A DNA stretch of 64,000 bases, from contig NZ_FOLB01000013.1 of the NCBI RefSeq assembly GCF_900112345.1, positions 38,831-102,830 of the forward strand. The letters run 5' to 3'. Of the stretch, positions 40,390 to 50,430 are shown one piece after another. This DNA is from Nocardioides terrae (GTDB lineage Bacteria > Actinomycetota > Actinomycetes > Propionibacteriales > Nocardioidaceae). Both the position numbers and the translations under genes were made by a program. Positions within the stretch are counted from its first letter, which is position 1; every line of letters begins with the position of its first letter. Under the pieces are notes generated by a model. The model did no database searches, had not been told where the DNA came from, and saw only the letters and a program-made list of their open reading frames with translations.

Positions 40390-41491
40390 CGGCGATCACC
40401 TCCATCAGGGTCGCGTAGGTCGCGAGGGAATGACCCGCGACGAAGTCGTCCACGTAGGGCAGCACCGCCTGCACCCCGGCCTGCAGCGGCTCGTAGCCGT
40501 CCTTGCCGCGGTGCGGGTTCACCCAGATGAGCCGGTGCGCGACCCTGCCGAGCTGCCGGGACTGCTCGGCGAGCAGCGACACGTCCCCTCGTTCCCACCC
40601 GTCGCTGAAGACGACGACCACCGCGCCGCGCGCCATCCCGCGCCGGCCCCAGCGCTCGAGGAAAACCTTGAGCGTCTCGCCGAGGCGCGTCCCGCCCGAC
40701 CAGTCCGGGACGGTGTCGCCGGCCGCGACCAGGGCACGCTCCCCGTCGCGCAGCTGTAGCGCCCGGGTGAGGTGGGTCAGCCGGGTGCCGACGGTGAAGG
40801 TCTCGACGGTGCCGGGCAGCGCGTGGCTGATGCGGTGGGCCAGGCGCAGCAGCGTGTCGGCGTACCCGCTCATCGACCCGGAGACGTCGACGAGGAGCAC
40901 GACGCGGCGCGGCCGGGTGGCGCGTCGGCGCCAGGCGATCTCGGCGGGCTCGCCCATCCGGCGCAGGCTGGTCCGCAGCGTCCGCTGGGCGTCGACCCGG
41001 CCGCGGTGCCAGGCCCGGTTGCGGGCGGTGCGGCGCAGTGGCGCGCGCGGCGCGAGGGTGGCGAGCAGCGCCGTGAGCCGCTGCTTCTCACCGGCGCTGA
41101 GCCGGGCGACGTCGCGGTGTCGGAGCACCTCGACGTCGCTGGCCATCGCTCGGGTCACGTCGTCGGTCTCCTCCGCCGCACCGGCCGCGTCGGAGAGCGG
41201 GAGGTCGCCGTACGACGGCACGCTGACCGGGGCCGGCCGTGGCATCGGGAGGCCGTCGCGGGAGCCGAAGTAGGCCTCGAAGACCTGGTCGTAGCGGGCC
41301 AGGTCGTCCGGGCCCGCGCACAGCGTGGCGCGGCCGGCGGTGAAGGTCGACCGGCGGTCGTCGAGCCCGACGAGCGAGACGGCCTGCAGGTAGGTCTGGG
41401 AGCGGTCCGAGGTGACGTTGACCCCCGCTCCGCGCAGGGCGTGGGTGAAGCCGAGCAGGATCCGGTCGCCGTCGGTCCGCAGGTCGCTCAT
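40382..41491 (-). CDS. VWA-domain protein (CoxE-like)
   Basis: A 369-residue protein with a C-terminal von Willebrand A domain; the metal-ion-dependent adhesion site is DVSGSMSG (about 188-195) followed by VFSDGWERGD. The N-terminal part is helical. CoxE proteins act with the MoxR ATPase CoxD in assembling the active site of carbon monoxide dehydrogenases. ATG 41491 overlaps the MoxR stop (ATGA), and its 3' end overlaps xdhC, so moxR-VWA-xdhC form one coupled operon. Confidence 0.93.
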   Translation of the reverse strand: MSDLRTDGDRILLGFTHALRGAGVNVTSDRSQTYLQAVSLVGLDDRRSTFTAGRATLCAGPDDLARYDQVFEAYFGSRDGLPMPRPAPVSVPSYGDLPLSDAAGAAEETDDVTRAMASDVEVLRHRDVARLSAGEKQRLTALLATLAPRAPLRRTARNRAWHRGRVDAQRTLRTSLRRMGEPAEIAWRRRATRPRRVVLLVDVSGSMSGYADTLLRLAHRISHALPGTVETFTVGTRLTHLTRALQLRDGERALVAAGDTVPDWSGGTRLGETLKVFLERWGRRGMARGAVVVVFSDGWERGDVSLLAEQSRQLGRVAHRLIWVNPHRGKDGYEPLQAGVQAVLPYVDDFVAGHSLATYATLMEVIADA

Positions 41492-42372
41492 GACAGCAGC
41501 CGGTCGAGCGCGGCCCGCACCCGGTCGGCGTCCTCGCGGTACTTCACCAGCGCGCCGAGCGTGGCGCTGGCGGTCGCGAGGTCGACCTGGTCGCTGCCGA
41601 GGTAGGAGAGCGCGCGCGCCCAGTCGAGCGTCTCGGCGACGCCGGGCGGCTTGAGCAGGCCGGCGTCGGTACGCACGGCCTGCACGATCGTGACCACCTG
41701 CCGCGCCAGTGCCTCGGCCACCTCGGGCGCGCGGCTGCGGACGATCTCGACCTCGCGGGCCAGGCCGGGGTGGTCGATCCAGTGGTAGAGGCAGCGACGC
41801 TTCAGGGCGTCGTGCAGCTCGCGGGTCCGGTTGGAGGTGAGGACGACGACCGGCGGCGTGGCCGCCGCCACGGTGCCGAGCTCCGGGATCGAGACCTGGT
41901 AGGTCGAGAGGACCTCCAGCAGGAACGCCTCGAACTCGTCGTCGGCCCGGTCGACCTCGTCGACGAGGAGGACCGCCGGGCTCTGCTGAAGCGCCGCGAG
42001 GACGGGTCGGGCGAGCAGGAAGCGCTGGTCGTAGAGGCTCTTCTCCGCCTCCTCGACGCTCTGCCGGTCCTGCGGCCCGGCCCCGGCCGCCTCGAGCGCG
42101 CGCAGGTGCAGGATCTGCCGAGGGAAGTCCCAGTCGTAGAGCGCCTGGGTCGCGTCGATCCCCTCGTAGCACTGCAGCCGGATCAGCGGCAGCTCGAGCG
42201 CCTCGGCGATCGCCTCGGCCAGCGCCGTCTTGCCGGTCCCCGGCTCGCCCTCGAGCAGGAGCGGGCGCTCCATGCGGAGGGCCAGGTAAGTGACCGTGGC
42301 CAGCGCCTCGTCGCACAGGTAGCCGGTCGTGCCGAGTCGGGCGGTCAGCTCCTGTGCGGAGAGGGTCTCCAT
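41488..42372 (-). CDS. MoxR-family AAA+ ATPase (CoxD-like)
   Basis: A 294-residue AAA+ chaperone. Walker A is EGEPGTGKTALAEA (about 42-55), Walker B LLVDEVDRAD (about 134-143), sensor 1 VVLTSNRTREL. CoxD-type proteins use ATP with a VWA partner to mature molybdenum hydroxylases. Start ATG 42372 lies 7 nt after TAGCCT (complement of 42380-42385), a leaderless promoter, so this accessory operon has its own control separate from the structural genes. Confidence 0.94.
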   Translation of the reverse strand: METLSAQELTARLGTTGYLCDEALATVTYLALRMERPLLLEGEPGTGKTALAEAIAEALELPLIRLQCYEGIDATQALYDWDFPRQILHLRALEAAGAGPQDRQSVEEAEKSLYDQRFLLARPVLAALQQSPAVLLVDEVDRADDEFEAFLLEVLSTYQVSIPELGTVAAATPPVVVLTSNRTRELHDALKRRCLYHWIDHPGLAREVEIVRSRAPEVAEALARQVVTIVQAVRTDAGLLKPPGVAETLDWARALSYLGSDQVDLATASATLGALVKYREDADRVRAALDRLLS

Positions 42373-42417
42373 GTGACCCAGGCTACCCACGCGGGTGTTG
42401 GTCCCGGCGAGGGAGCG

Positions 42418-42576
42418 TCAGTCCGGAACGGAGGCCGGTCCGGCGTCCGGGTCCTCGCTCTCGGCGCCGGTGTCCCCGGCGGCGGCGCCGGAGGGCTGCG
42501 ACGCGGGGCCCGCGTCCTGGTCGTCGGCCTCGTCTTCGGCCTGCTGCTCGTTCTGCGTCGGCTCGCTCTCGGTCAT
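42418..42576 (-). CDS. Small acidic disordered protein
   Basis: A 52-codon frame, ATG 42576 to TGA 42418-42420. The product is rich in Glu, Asp, Ala, Gln and Pro, has no hydrophobic core, and contains a short duplicated unit (DAGPAS near 21 and near 44). Nearly every codon ends in G or C (all but three), as in real genes here, which is the main support. No clear SD is visible. It sits between the MobA-like and MoxR genes on their strand. Function unknown; it may be an open frame by chance. Confidence 0.5.
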   Translation of the reverse strand: MTESEPTQNEQQAEDEADDQDAGPASQPSGAAAGDTGAESEDPDAGPASVPD

Positions 42577-42618
42577 GGCGACCGGTGCCCGGTCCGGCTC
42601 ACGATCACGCGCGAGCCG

Positions 42619-43236
42619 TCACGCGCGGGTGTCGACGTCGCGGCCGGTCGCCAGGTCACCGGACTCGACGCCGACCGTGTCGTGCGACCGGAGGTAGTCC
42701 CGCGCCCCCTGGTCGCCCGTCGCGGTCCCGACGATCCGCGCCCAGTGGTCGCGCCCGAGCAGCACGGGATGGCCGGGCACGCCGTCGTACGCCGCCCGGG
42801 CGAGCGCGCGCCGGCCGCCGGTTCCGGCCGCGGCCAGCAGCCGGCGGACGACCTGCGGGCCGACGTCAGGCAGGTCGACGAGGTGGACGACGGCCAGGTC
42901 GATGCCTGGGACCGCGTCGAGCGAGCCGAGTCCGGCGCGCAGCGAGGCGCTCATCCCCGCGGCCCAGTCCTCGGCGACCACCACGTCGACCCTGCGCACC
43001 TGACCTTGCGGACCGCCGACCGGCGTGTCGGCGGAAGGAAGGTCAGGTGTGCGGAGGAGCGCGAGGGCGGGGTCGACGGCAGCGCCGAGCACCACGGTGA
43101 CGCTGTCGCAGCCGCCGTCGAGCAGGGTGCGTACGCCGCGGGGCAGCCACGGGCCGTCGTCATCGGAGACCAGGGCCTTCGGCGTCCCCATCCGGCTGCC
43201 CGCGCCGGCGGCGAGGAGCAGGCCGTGGGCGGTCAC
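42619..43236 (-). CDS. MobA/MocA-like nucleotidyltransferase
   Basis: A 205-residue NTP-transferase with GLLLAAGAGSRMGTPKAL at the N-terminus (nucleotide-binding loop) and VVHLVDLPDVGPQVV (metal-binding Asp region, usually L-x-D-x-P). Proteins of this type (MocA) attach CMP to molybdopterin, making the MCD cofactor that CO dehydrogenase-type enzymes need; the location beside moxR/VWA/xdhC supports this. Start GTG 43236 overlaps the stop of the upstream membrane-protein gene (43233-43236). Codons 55-75 are a variable insert. Confidence 0.85.
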   Translation of the reverse strand: MTAHGLLLAAGAGSRMGTPKALVSDDDGPWLPRGVRTLLDGGCDSVTVVLGAAVDPALALLRTPDLPSADTPVGGPQGQVRRVDVVVAEDWAAGMSASLRAGLGSLDAVPGIDLAVVHLVDLPDVGPQVVRRLLAAAGTGGRRALARAAYDGVPGHPVLLGRDHWARIVGTATGDQGARDYLRSHDTVGVESGDLATGRDVDTRA

Positions 43237-43916
43237 TGCGGGAAGGCCTGCTGGTAGAGCTGCTGGAGCTGGCCCGACACCGGCCCGCTCATCCCGCAGC
43301 CGAGGACCTTGCCGTCGGCCGCGGCCACGAGGTAGTCCTGACCCGGGACGAACTCGGGGTCGCCCTCGGGCGCGCCACCCGTGTCCGGGGCGACGGCGCC
43401 CTTCACGGCGACCTCGTCGGCGACCTCGCCCTTGAAGACCGTCTTGGTCCGGATCGTCACGACGCCGTCGGTCACGCCCTCGACCGTCCCGGAGAACGCG
43501 ATCGGCTGACCGGCGAGCAGCTCGGGGGTGGGCATGATGCAGCGGCCGGCGCCCGCGGCGCCGACGGTGAGCTCGCTCGTCCCGGTCTCGGCGGGCGAGC
43601 TGCTCTGCGCCGGGTCCGCCAGCAGTCCGCCGTCGTTGTCGCCGTCGCCGGTCTGCGTCAGCCACAGCGCGGCGCCGGCTGCGAGGACGACCACGGCTGC
43701 GGCCGCGACGAGCCAGGTCAGCGGGCTGCGCCGCCGGGTCCCGGTCTCGCGCAGGTCGGCGTCGACGACGCGCTGCAGCAGCCGGTCGACCTCGACGGGG
43801 TCGGCCGGCGACAGCCCCGCCGCCGGGTCGGCCGCCCGGAGCCGGGCGCGGAGGTCGTCGTCAGAGGGGCTCATCGCATCATCCATCGATCGAGGAAGCA
43901 GGTCACGCCAGTTCAT
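43233..43916 (-). CDS. Single-pass membrane protein, putative anti-sigma partner
   Basis: A protein of up to 227 residues with a cytoplasmic acidic N-terminus (DDDLRARLRAADPA), one transmembrane helix (LTWLVAAAAVVVLAAGAALW, about 67-87) and an external domain with two Cys (GAGRCIMP and LGCGMSG) that could form a disulfide. No zinc anti-sigma motif is present. It follows the ECF sigma gene on the same strand, hence a candidate anti-sigma or sensor. Start is ambiguous: ATG 43916 overlaps the sigma stop, while ATG 43886 or 43874 (MSPSDDDL) are also possible. Confidence 0.82.
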   Translation of the reverse strand: MNWRDLLPRSMDDAMSPSDDDLRARLRAADPAAGLSPADPVEVDRLLQRVVDADLRETGTRRRSPLTWLVAAAAVVVLAAGAALWLTQTGDGDNDGGLLADPAQSSSPAETGTSELTVGAAGAGRCIMPTPELLAGQPIAFSGTVEGVTDGVVTIRTKTVFKGEVADEVAVKGAVAPDTGGAPEGDPEFVPGQDYLVAAADGKVLGCGMSGPVSGQLQQLYQQAFPQ

Positions 43917-44403
43917 GTCCGGCAGGGTCGCCGGTCTTTCGGGCGAGCTGTTCCCGGAGCCGCTGGCGTGCGCGGGTGAGCCGGATGCTGACGGCGTTGG
44001 GAGTGAGCCCGGTGACGGTCGCGATCTCGGCGGGCGTCAGCTGCTCCCACGCCCAGAGCCTGACCAGCTCGCGCTCGGTGTCGCCGAGCCCTTCGAGCGC
44101 CTCGTGCAGCTCGAGCATCTCGGGCGCCTCGGCGGCCGCCGGCTCGACCGTGAGGCGGGCGGCCAGCCGCGCCCGCCGGCGTACGCCCCGCTCGGCGTTG
44201 GCCAGGCAGTTGCGCGCCACACCGTAGAGCCATGGCAGCGCGTCGGCCGGTACGTCGTCGAAGCGCCGCCAGGCCACGAGCAGCGTGTCGCCCAGGACGT
44301 CGGCGGCGGTCTCGGGGTCGGTGCGCCGCGCGAGGTAGCGCCGCAGCGGCTCCAGGCACTCGCGGGCGAGCGCGTCGAAGCGCTCGGACCTGCTGGTCTC
44401 CAC
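43903..44403 (-). CDS. RNA polymerase ECF sigma factor
   Basis: A 166-residue sigma-70-family factor with region 2 (LRRYLARRTDPETAADVLGD then WRRFDDVPADALPWLYGVAR) and region 4 (LGDTERELVRLWAWEQLTP, EIATVTGLTPNAVSIRLTRA). GTG 44403 (METSRSERF) is preferred because a strong AGGAGG lies 8 nt upstream; ATG 44448 would add 15 residues and would leave almost no promoter space before the divergent sigma gene. Probably cotranscribed with the membrane protein downstream. Its regulon is unknown. Confidence 0.92.
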   Translation of the reverse strand: METSRSERFDALARECLEPLRRYLARRTDPETAADVLGDTLLVAWRRFDDVPADALPWLYGVARNCLANAERGVRRRARLAARLTVEPAAAEAPEMLELHEALEGLGDTERELVRLWAWEQLTPAEIATVTGLTPNAVSIRLTRARQRLREQLARKTGDPAGHELA

Positions 44404-44468
44404 GTCTCCAGCCTCCTCTCGACCCGCGGTGTCTGTAACGTCCACCATGCTCGTTCCCAAGAGGAGGC

Positions 44469-45032
44469 ATGACCACACCATCCCTCCCGGAGGTCGGCCG
44501 GATCGCGGAGGACCCGGACGCGTTCGAGGAGTTCTACCGGGCGCACCTCGGCATGGTGCGCGGCTTCGTCGCGCGCCGGGTCGCCGACCCGCACCTGGCG
44601 GCGGACCTGATCGCCGAGGTCTTCCTGGCGGCGATCGACAGCGCCCGCGGCTTCCGGCCCGAGCGGGGCTCCCCCGCCGGCTGGCTCACCGGGATCGCCC
44701 GCAACGTCGTCGCGGCGGAGTTCCGGCGCCAGGCGCGTGACCGGGAGACGACCCGGCGCCTCTCTGGCCGCCGCCACCTCGACGCCGACTCGCTCACCCG
44801 GCTGGAGGAGCGCATCGACGCCGAGCGCGAGACCCGCCGGCTCTACGACGCCCTGGCGTCCCTGCCCCGCCGCGACCGCGCCCTGATGGAGCTGGTCGCC
44901 GTCGACGGGCTGTCGGTGACCGAGGCCGCCGCCGTGGTGGGGGTGAAGCCGGGCACCGCGCGGGTCCGGCTGCACCGCAGCCGCGCCCGGGTCCAGTCAC
45001 ATCTGCTCCCGATCCAGGAGGTCCCCTCATGA
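44469..45032 (+). CDS. RNA polymerase ECF sigma factor
   Basis: A 187-residue sigma factor. Region 2 is FEEFYRAHLGMVRGFVARRV through ERGSPAGWLTGIARNVVAAE, and region 4 is LPRRDRALMELVAVDGLSVT with GVKPGTARVRLHRSRARV. ATG 44469 directly follows GAGGAGGC, so the SD is closer than usual. Its stop overlaps the start of the next gene (ATGA, 45029-45032). It is divergent from, and 65 bp away from, a second sigma factor gene, giving a mirror-image pair. Confidence 0.93.
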   Translation: MTTPSLPEVGRIAEDPDAFEEFYRAHLGMVRGFVARRVADPHLAADLIAEVFLAAIDSARGFRPERGSPAGWLTGIARNVVAAEFRRQARDRETTRRLSGRRHLDADSLTRLEERIDAERETRRLYDALASLPRRDRALMELVAVDGLSVTEAAAVVGVKPGTARVRLHRSRARVQSHLLPIQEVPS

Positions 45033-45628
45033 CACTCGACACCTTCGAGCAGTCCCTGCTCACCGAGCTCCGTGCCCATGTCGCGTCCCGCGCTCCCGCC
45101 CCGGCGCATGGCCGGCGCCGCTGGGCGTGGGGCGCGTTGCCGGTCGGCGCAGCAGCCGCGGTCACGGTGGCGCTCACCCTCGGCGGTCCGTCGGCGGCGT
45201 ACGCCGTGGACGAGGCCGGCAACGGCGACGTGGTCGTCACCATCCACCGGCTCGATGACGCTGCGGGGCTCGAGCGGGCCCTGCGTGCCGAGGGCATCGA
45301 CGCCGACGTCGACTACTCCGGGAAGACGCCGCCGCCTCCGCCGGACGGTGCCGTCACCCCGCAGGACGGCTCGCCCGGACCCGCGCAGTCGACCGAGTCC
45401 GGCAGCTCGAGCCAGGTGGAGGCGGAGAAGCCCGGTGGCCCCGGCGGGCCGGACGGCGGTACCCCTCCGCAGCGCGCCGACATCACCACGTCGATGACGC
45501 ACGATGCGTTCACCGTGCGCATCGCCCCGTCGACACTGCCCGAGGGCGCCGTCCTGCACATCACGACGAGCGGGTCGCTCGACGCCGGCGTCTCCGGCCT
45601 GATGGTCAAGGTCGCGCAGGAGAGCTGA
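45029..45628 (+). CDS. Single-pass membrane protein, putative anti-sigma partner
   Basis: A 199-residue protein coupled to the sigma gene by ATGA. It has a basic region (HGRRRWAWGALPVG), one hydrophobic helix (about 35-58), an external segment (VVVTIHRLDDAAGLERAL), a Pro/Gly/Ser-rich disordered stretch (about 98-150) and a small C-terminal domain. No ZAS zinc motif and no sequence similarity to the membrane protein of the divergent pair is obvious. An anti-sigma or signalling role is inferred from position only. A strong terminator follows. Confidence 0.85.
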   Translation: MTLDTFEQSLLTELRAHVASRAPAPAHGRRRWAWGALPVGAAAAVTVALTLGGPSAAYAVDEAGNGDVVVTIHRLDDAAGLERALRAEGIDADVDYSGKTPPPPPDGAVTPQDGSPGPAQSTESGSSSQVEAEKPGGPGGPDGGTPPQRADITTSMTHDAFTVRIAPSTLPEGAVLHITTSGSLDAGVSGLMVKVAQES

Positions 45629-45641
45629 CCGAGAACGCGAG

Positions 45642-45671
45642 CAGGGCCCCCGCCGTTCGGCGGGGGCCCTG
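45642..45671. terminator. Terminator between sigma operon and groEL
   Basis: A perfect 13-bp GC-rich stem (45642-45654 with 45659-45671), loop GTTC, followed by TTCT on the plus strand. It lies between convergent genes and can serve both. Confidence 0.88.
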
Positions 45672-45738
45672 TTCTGGTGCGCTTCGGGTTGATGCGGCTT
45701 GCGAGCGACTCGGTCTCGAGACGCCGGACAAAGGCGGC

Positions 45739-47556
<1,818 letters not shown>

Positions 47557-47566
47557 GAGACGAGGG

Positions 47567-48424
47567 CTACGACAGCCGATCGACGACGAGGTCCGCGAAG
47601 CGCTCGGCGTTGCCCGGGTCGACGTCGAGGTAGAGGCCCGGCTCGATCAGCTCGAGCTCGGAGACGACCAGCCCGCCGTCGTGCTCGAGCACGTCGACGC
47701 GCGCGTAGTCGATCCGGCGCCCGTGCCGCGCGGCCGCGGCCGCGACGGCCGACTCGGCGAGCGCGGTGTGCTCCGGAGTGAGTACGACGGCCCGCGAGCT
47801 GCCGCCGTAGAGCTCGTTGACCCGGATGTCGCCGTCGTCGCCTCCGCCAGGCACCTTCAGCACCTGCGAGACGGCCGATCCGCCGAAGACGAAGACGCTC
47901 GTTTCCCCGGTCGTCCGGACCGACTCGACCAGGGGCTGGACGATCCAGGGTGCGGCGACCAGGCCTTCGAGCCGCTCGTCGGCCGGCGAGGCGACGACGC
48001 AGACCCCGACACCGCCCGCGCCGGTGCGCGGCTTGACCACGACGGTGCCCCAGTGCTCGAGCGCGCGGCCGAGACCGGCTACGAGGGACGCGTCGTCGAG
48101 CAGCTCCGTCGGGACCGTCGGGACGCCCGCGACCGAGAGGTCCCGCAGGTAGGCCTTGTCGGCGTTCCAGGCGATCACGTCGGGGCCGTTGAGCAGCCTG
48201 TCGCCCACGGTGCGCGTCCAGGCGAGGAACTCGGACGCTCGCCGGTAGTAATCCCAGGTCGACCGCACGGCGACCAGGTCGGCCGCCGACCAGTCGACGG
48301 CCGGGTCGTCCCAGCGCGCCCACGCGGCATCGACGCCCCGGTCGGCGAGCGCCGCCAGGAGGGTCGAGCCACCGGGCTCGCCGTCGGGCATGAGCTGGAA
48401 GGTCGCGAGCAGGATCCGTGGCAC
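47567..48424 (-). CDS. ATP-grasp domain protein (RimK/GshB-like)
   Basis: A 285-residue protein of the ATP-grasp superfamily, which joins carboxylates to amines or thiols with ATP. Visible features are the N-terminal LVAVRSTWDYYRRASEFLAW, LVGVKPRTGAGGVGV-like loop (here VVVKPRTGAGGVGVCVV, about 128-144), and YARVDVLEHDGGLVVSELE followed by EPGLYLD (metal-binding Glu). Substrate unknown. GTG 48424 lies 7 nt after TAGGTT (complement of 48432-48437), leaderless. It ends 11 bp from the second CIRCE element. Confidence 0.88.
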   Translation of the reverse strand: MPRILLATFQLMPDGEPGGSTLLAALADRGVDAAWARWDDPAVDWSAADLVAVRSTWDYYRRASEFLAWTRTVGDRLLNGPDVIAWNADKAYLRDLSVAGVPTVPTELLDDASLVAGLGRALEHWGTVVVKPRTGAGGVGVCVVASPADERLEGLVAAPWIVQPLVESVRTTGETSVFVFGGSAVSQVLKVPGGGDDGDIRVNELYGGSSRAVVLTPEHTALAESAVAAAAARHGRRIDYARVDVLEHDGGLVVSELELIEPGLYLDVDPGNAERFADLVVDRLS

Positions 48425-48475
48425 GAGTCAGAACCTAGCGGTGCCGGACCCCATCGCCCCGCCCGGCCAACTCAT

Positions 48476-48517
48476 CGCAAAGAAGCGTTTGCAAACGTTT
48501 CTTTGCGGTCGTAGCCT
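48476..48517 (+). promoter_or_regulatory. ArsR-type regulator promoter inside a 32-bp palindrome
   Basis: 48476-48507 is a near-perfect dyad (15 of 16 pairs): outer CGCAAAGAA/TTCTTTGCG, inner CGTTTG/CAAACG. The -35 box TTGCAA (48489-48494) lies exactly on the axis and -10 TAGCCT (48512-48517) follows 17 bp later, 6 nt before ATG 48524. Repressor binding should hide the -35 box. Confidence 0.85.
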
Positions 48518-48523
48518 CGACCT

Positions 48524-49117
48524 ATGACCGACAACAACCCGTCAGTGGTGGTCCCCGGACTCGCGGGCCTGCGCGCGCTGTCCCACCCGACCCGGCTGCG
48601 CATCCTCAGCCACCTCCGCATCGAGGGCCCCGCGACCGCGACGACGCTGGCGACGCGCTTCGGGCTCAACAGCGGCGCCACCTCCTACCACCTGCGCCAG
48701 CTCGCCGAGCACGGCTTCGTGGTCGAGGTCGACCGCGGCAACGCGCGGGAGCGCTGGTGGCAGGCGGCGCACCAGGAGACGCACACCCGCGCCGAGGACG
48801 CCCGCACCCAGGAGGAGAAGGACGTCACCGACGCCTACTGGCAGGTGGCCGCGGCGGTCTACACCGAGAACATCCGGGCCGCGATGGACGAGCGGCCGCT
48901 GCTTCCCGCTGCCTGGCGCAACGCCAGCACCGCCAGCGACTGGGTCTACACCGTTCCCGCCGGCCGGGCGGGGGAGATCGTGGCGAGGATCAAGGACCTG
49001 CTGGCGTCGTACGACGACGAGCCCGGCGACGACTCGGCACCGTTCGCCTTCCAGATCCAGGCGTTCCCCGTTCCCGGGCACGTCGAGCCCGTACTGCCGG
49101 AGCCACCGACGCCATGA
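48524..49117 (+). CDS. ArsR/HTH_20-type transcriptional regulator
   Basis: A 197-residue regulator. The winged helix (about 12-80) has LRALSHPTRLRILSHLRIEG, ATTLATRFGLNSGATSYHLR and EHGFVVEVDRGNARERWW. The C-terminal 115 residues are helical and Trp-rich, as in the actinobacterial ArsR-like regulators that sit beside MFS genes. No arsenic-binding Cys pair. ATG 48524 follows TAGCCT by 6 nt (leaderless). The stop overlaps the MFS start (ATGA), so the pair is an autoregulated repressor-exporter operon. Confidence 0.94.
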   Translation: MTDNNPSVVVPGLAGLRALSHPTRLRILSHLRIEGPATATTLATRFGLNSGATSYHLRQLAEHGFVVEVDRGNARERWWQAAHQETHTRAEDARTQEEKDVTDAYWQVAAAVYTENIRAAMDERPLLPAAWRNASTASDWVYTVPAGRAGEIVARIKDLLASYDDEPGDDSAPFAFQIQAFPVPGHVEPVLPEPPTP

Positions 49118-50400
49118 GGCCGGGCACCGGGGCGCTGGTCGGGTTCCTCACCGCTGACGCCGTCTCCCTCACCGGCACCCGCGTCTCCCAGATCGCCGTT
49201 CCGTGGCTGGTGCTGACCACCACGGGGTCGGCGTCACGGACCGGTGTCGTCGCGTTCGCGGAGATGGCGCCGCTGGTCGTCGCGCAGGTCCTCGGCGGAC
49301 CCTGGATCGACCGAGCCGGCCCGCGCCGCGTCGCGGTCACCTTCGATGTCGCCTCCGGCGTCGCCGTCGGCCTCGTCCCGCTGATGTACGCCACGGGCCG
49401 GCTCGGCTTCGGGCTGCTCGTCGGCCTGGTCGCACTGACGGGGCTGCTGCGCGGCCCCTCGGACGTCGCCCACCACGCGATGGTGCCGTCCCTGGTGCGT
49501 CATGTCGGGCTGCCCACCGAGCGGGTCACCGGCCTCGTCGGCACCATCGACCGGCTCGGGGCGCTGGTGGGTGCCGCGGTGGCCGGCGGCGTGGTCGCGG
49601 CCCTCGGCCCCGCCGACGCCCTGCTGCTGAACTCCGCGTCGTTCGTGCTGTGCGCTCTCGTCCTCGCGGCGTCGACCGGACGGGTCGTCGACAGAGGGAC
49701 GAGCACCGAGTCGCCCTCCTCGCGGACCGGTGGCCCGTCGGCGTACCTCCGGGAGGTCCGCGGCGGCTGGGACGTGCTGCGCGCCGACCCGATCCTGCTC
49801 GGCATCCTCGTGATGGTGGCGGTGACCAACCTGCTGGACCAGGGCTACACCGCGGTGATGCTGCCCGTGTGGGCGCACGACTCGGGCAACGGACCGGGCG
49901 CGATCGGGCTGCTCGGCGCCTGCATGGGCGGCGCCGCCCTGGTCGGCTCACTGATCGCGGTCTGGCGAGGCGACCGGCTGCCCCGCTTCCGGACCTACGT
50001 GATCGGCTACCTCGTCGCCGGCGCGCCACGCTGGGCCGCCCTGGCGTTCGGGCTCCCGCTCTGGGCGGTGGCGGCGGTCCACGTCGTCGCCGGGTTCGGC
50101 GCAGGGTTCATCAACCCCGTGCTGGGCGCCGTCCAGTTCGAGCGGATTCCGGAGGACATGATGGGCCGGGCGAGCGCCATCTCGCTGGCGGCCTCGTGGT
50201 CCCTCATGCCGCTGGGCGGGCTGCTCGCTGGGCTCACCGTCGGCGGCGTCGGCCTGGTCGCCGGCCTGCTGGTCTTCGGGACCTGCTACCTCGTCGCCAC
50301 CCTCGCCCCGGCGCTGTCGCCGGCCTGGCGCGCGATGGACGACCGAGGATCTGCGGAGCCGGCTGTCGATTCCTCCTCCCCTCGCCCGTCATCTCGGTGA
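49114..50400 (+). CDS. MFS transporter under ArsR-type control
   Basis: A 428-residue exporter of the MFS with about 12 helices: GFLTADAVSLTGTRVSQIAV at helix 1, GGPWIDRAGPRRVAVTFD in loop 2-3, and LGAVQFERIPEDMMGRASA between helices 10 and 11, a pattern of the EntS-like drug exporters. A Ser/Pro-rich tail follows helix 12. ATG 49114 overlaps the regulator's stop. The regulator and palindromic promoter suggest a toxic inducer as substrate. Confidence 0.9.
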   Translation: MRPGTGALVGFLTADAVSLTGTRVSQIAVPWLVLTTTGSASRTGVVAFAEMAPLVVAQVLGGPWIDRAGPRRVAVTFDVASGVAVGLVPLMYATGRLGFGLLVGLVALTGLLRGPSDVAHHAMVPSLVRHVGLPTERVTGLVGTIDRLGALVGAAVAGGVVAALGPADALLLNSASFVLCALVLAASTGRVVDRGTSTESPSSRTGGPSAYLREVRGGWDVLRADPILLGILVMVAVTNLLDQGYTAVMLPVWAHDSGNGPGAIGLLGACMGGAALVGSLIAVWRGDRLPRFRTYVIGYLVAGAPRWAALAFGLPLWAVAAVHVVAGFGAGFINPVLGAVQFERIPEDMMGRASAISLAASWSLMPLGGLLAGLTVGGVGLVAGLLVFGTCYLVATLAPALSPAWRAMDDRGSAEPAVDSSSPRPSSR

Positions 50401-50430
50401 CAGACTCACCAAGCACGAGAGGAAACCGCG

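Noticed and set aside
44435..44460. GTAACG and CGTTCC motifs between the two divergent sigma genes, resembling ECF promoter halves on both strands
   Set aside because: The gap between the -35-like AAC and -10-like CGT parts is 12 nt, shorter than the roughly 16 nt of ECF promoters.
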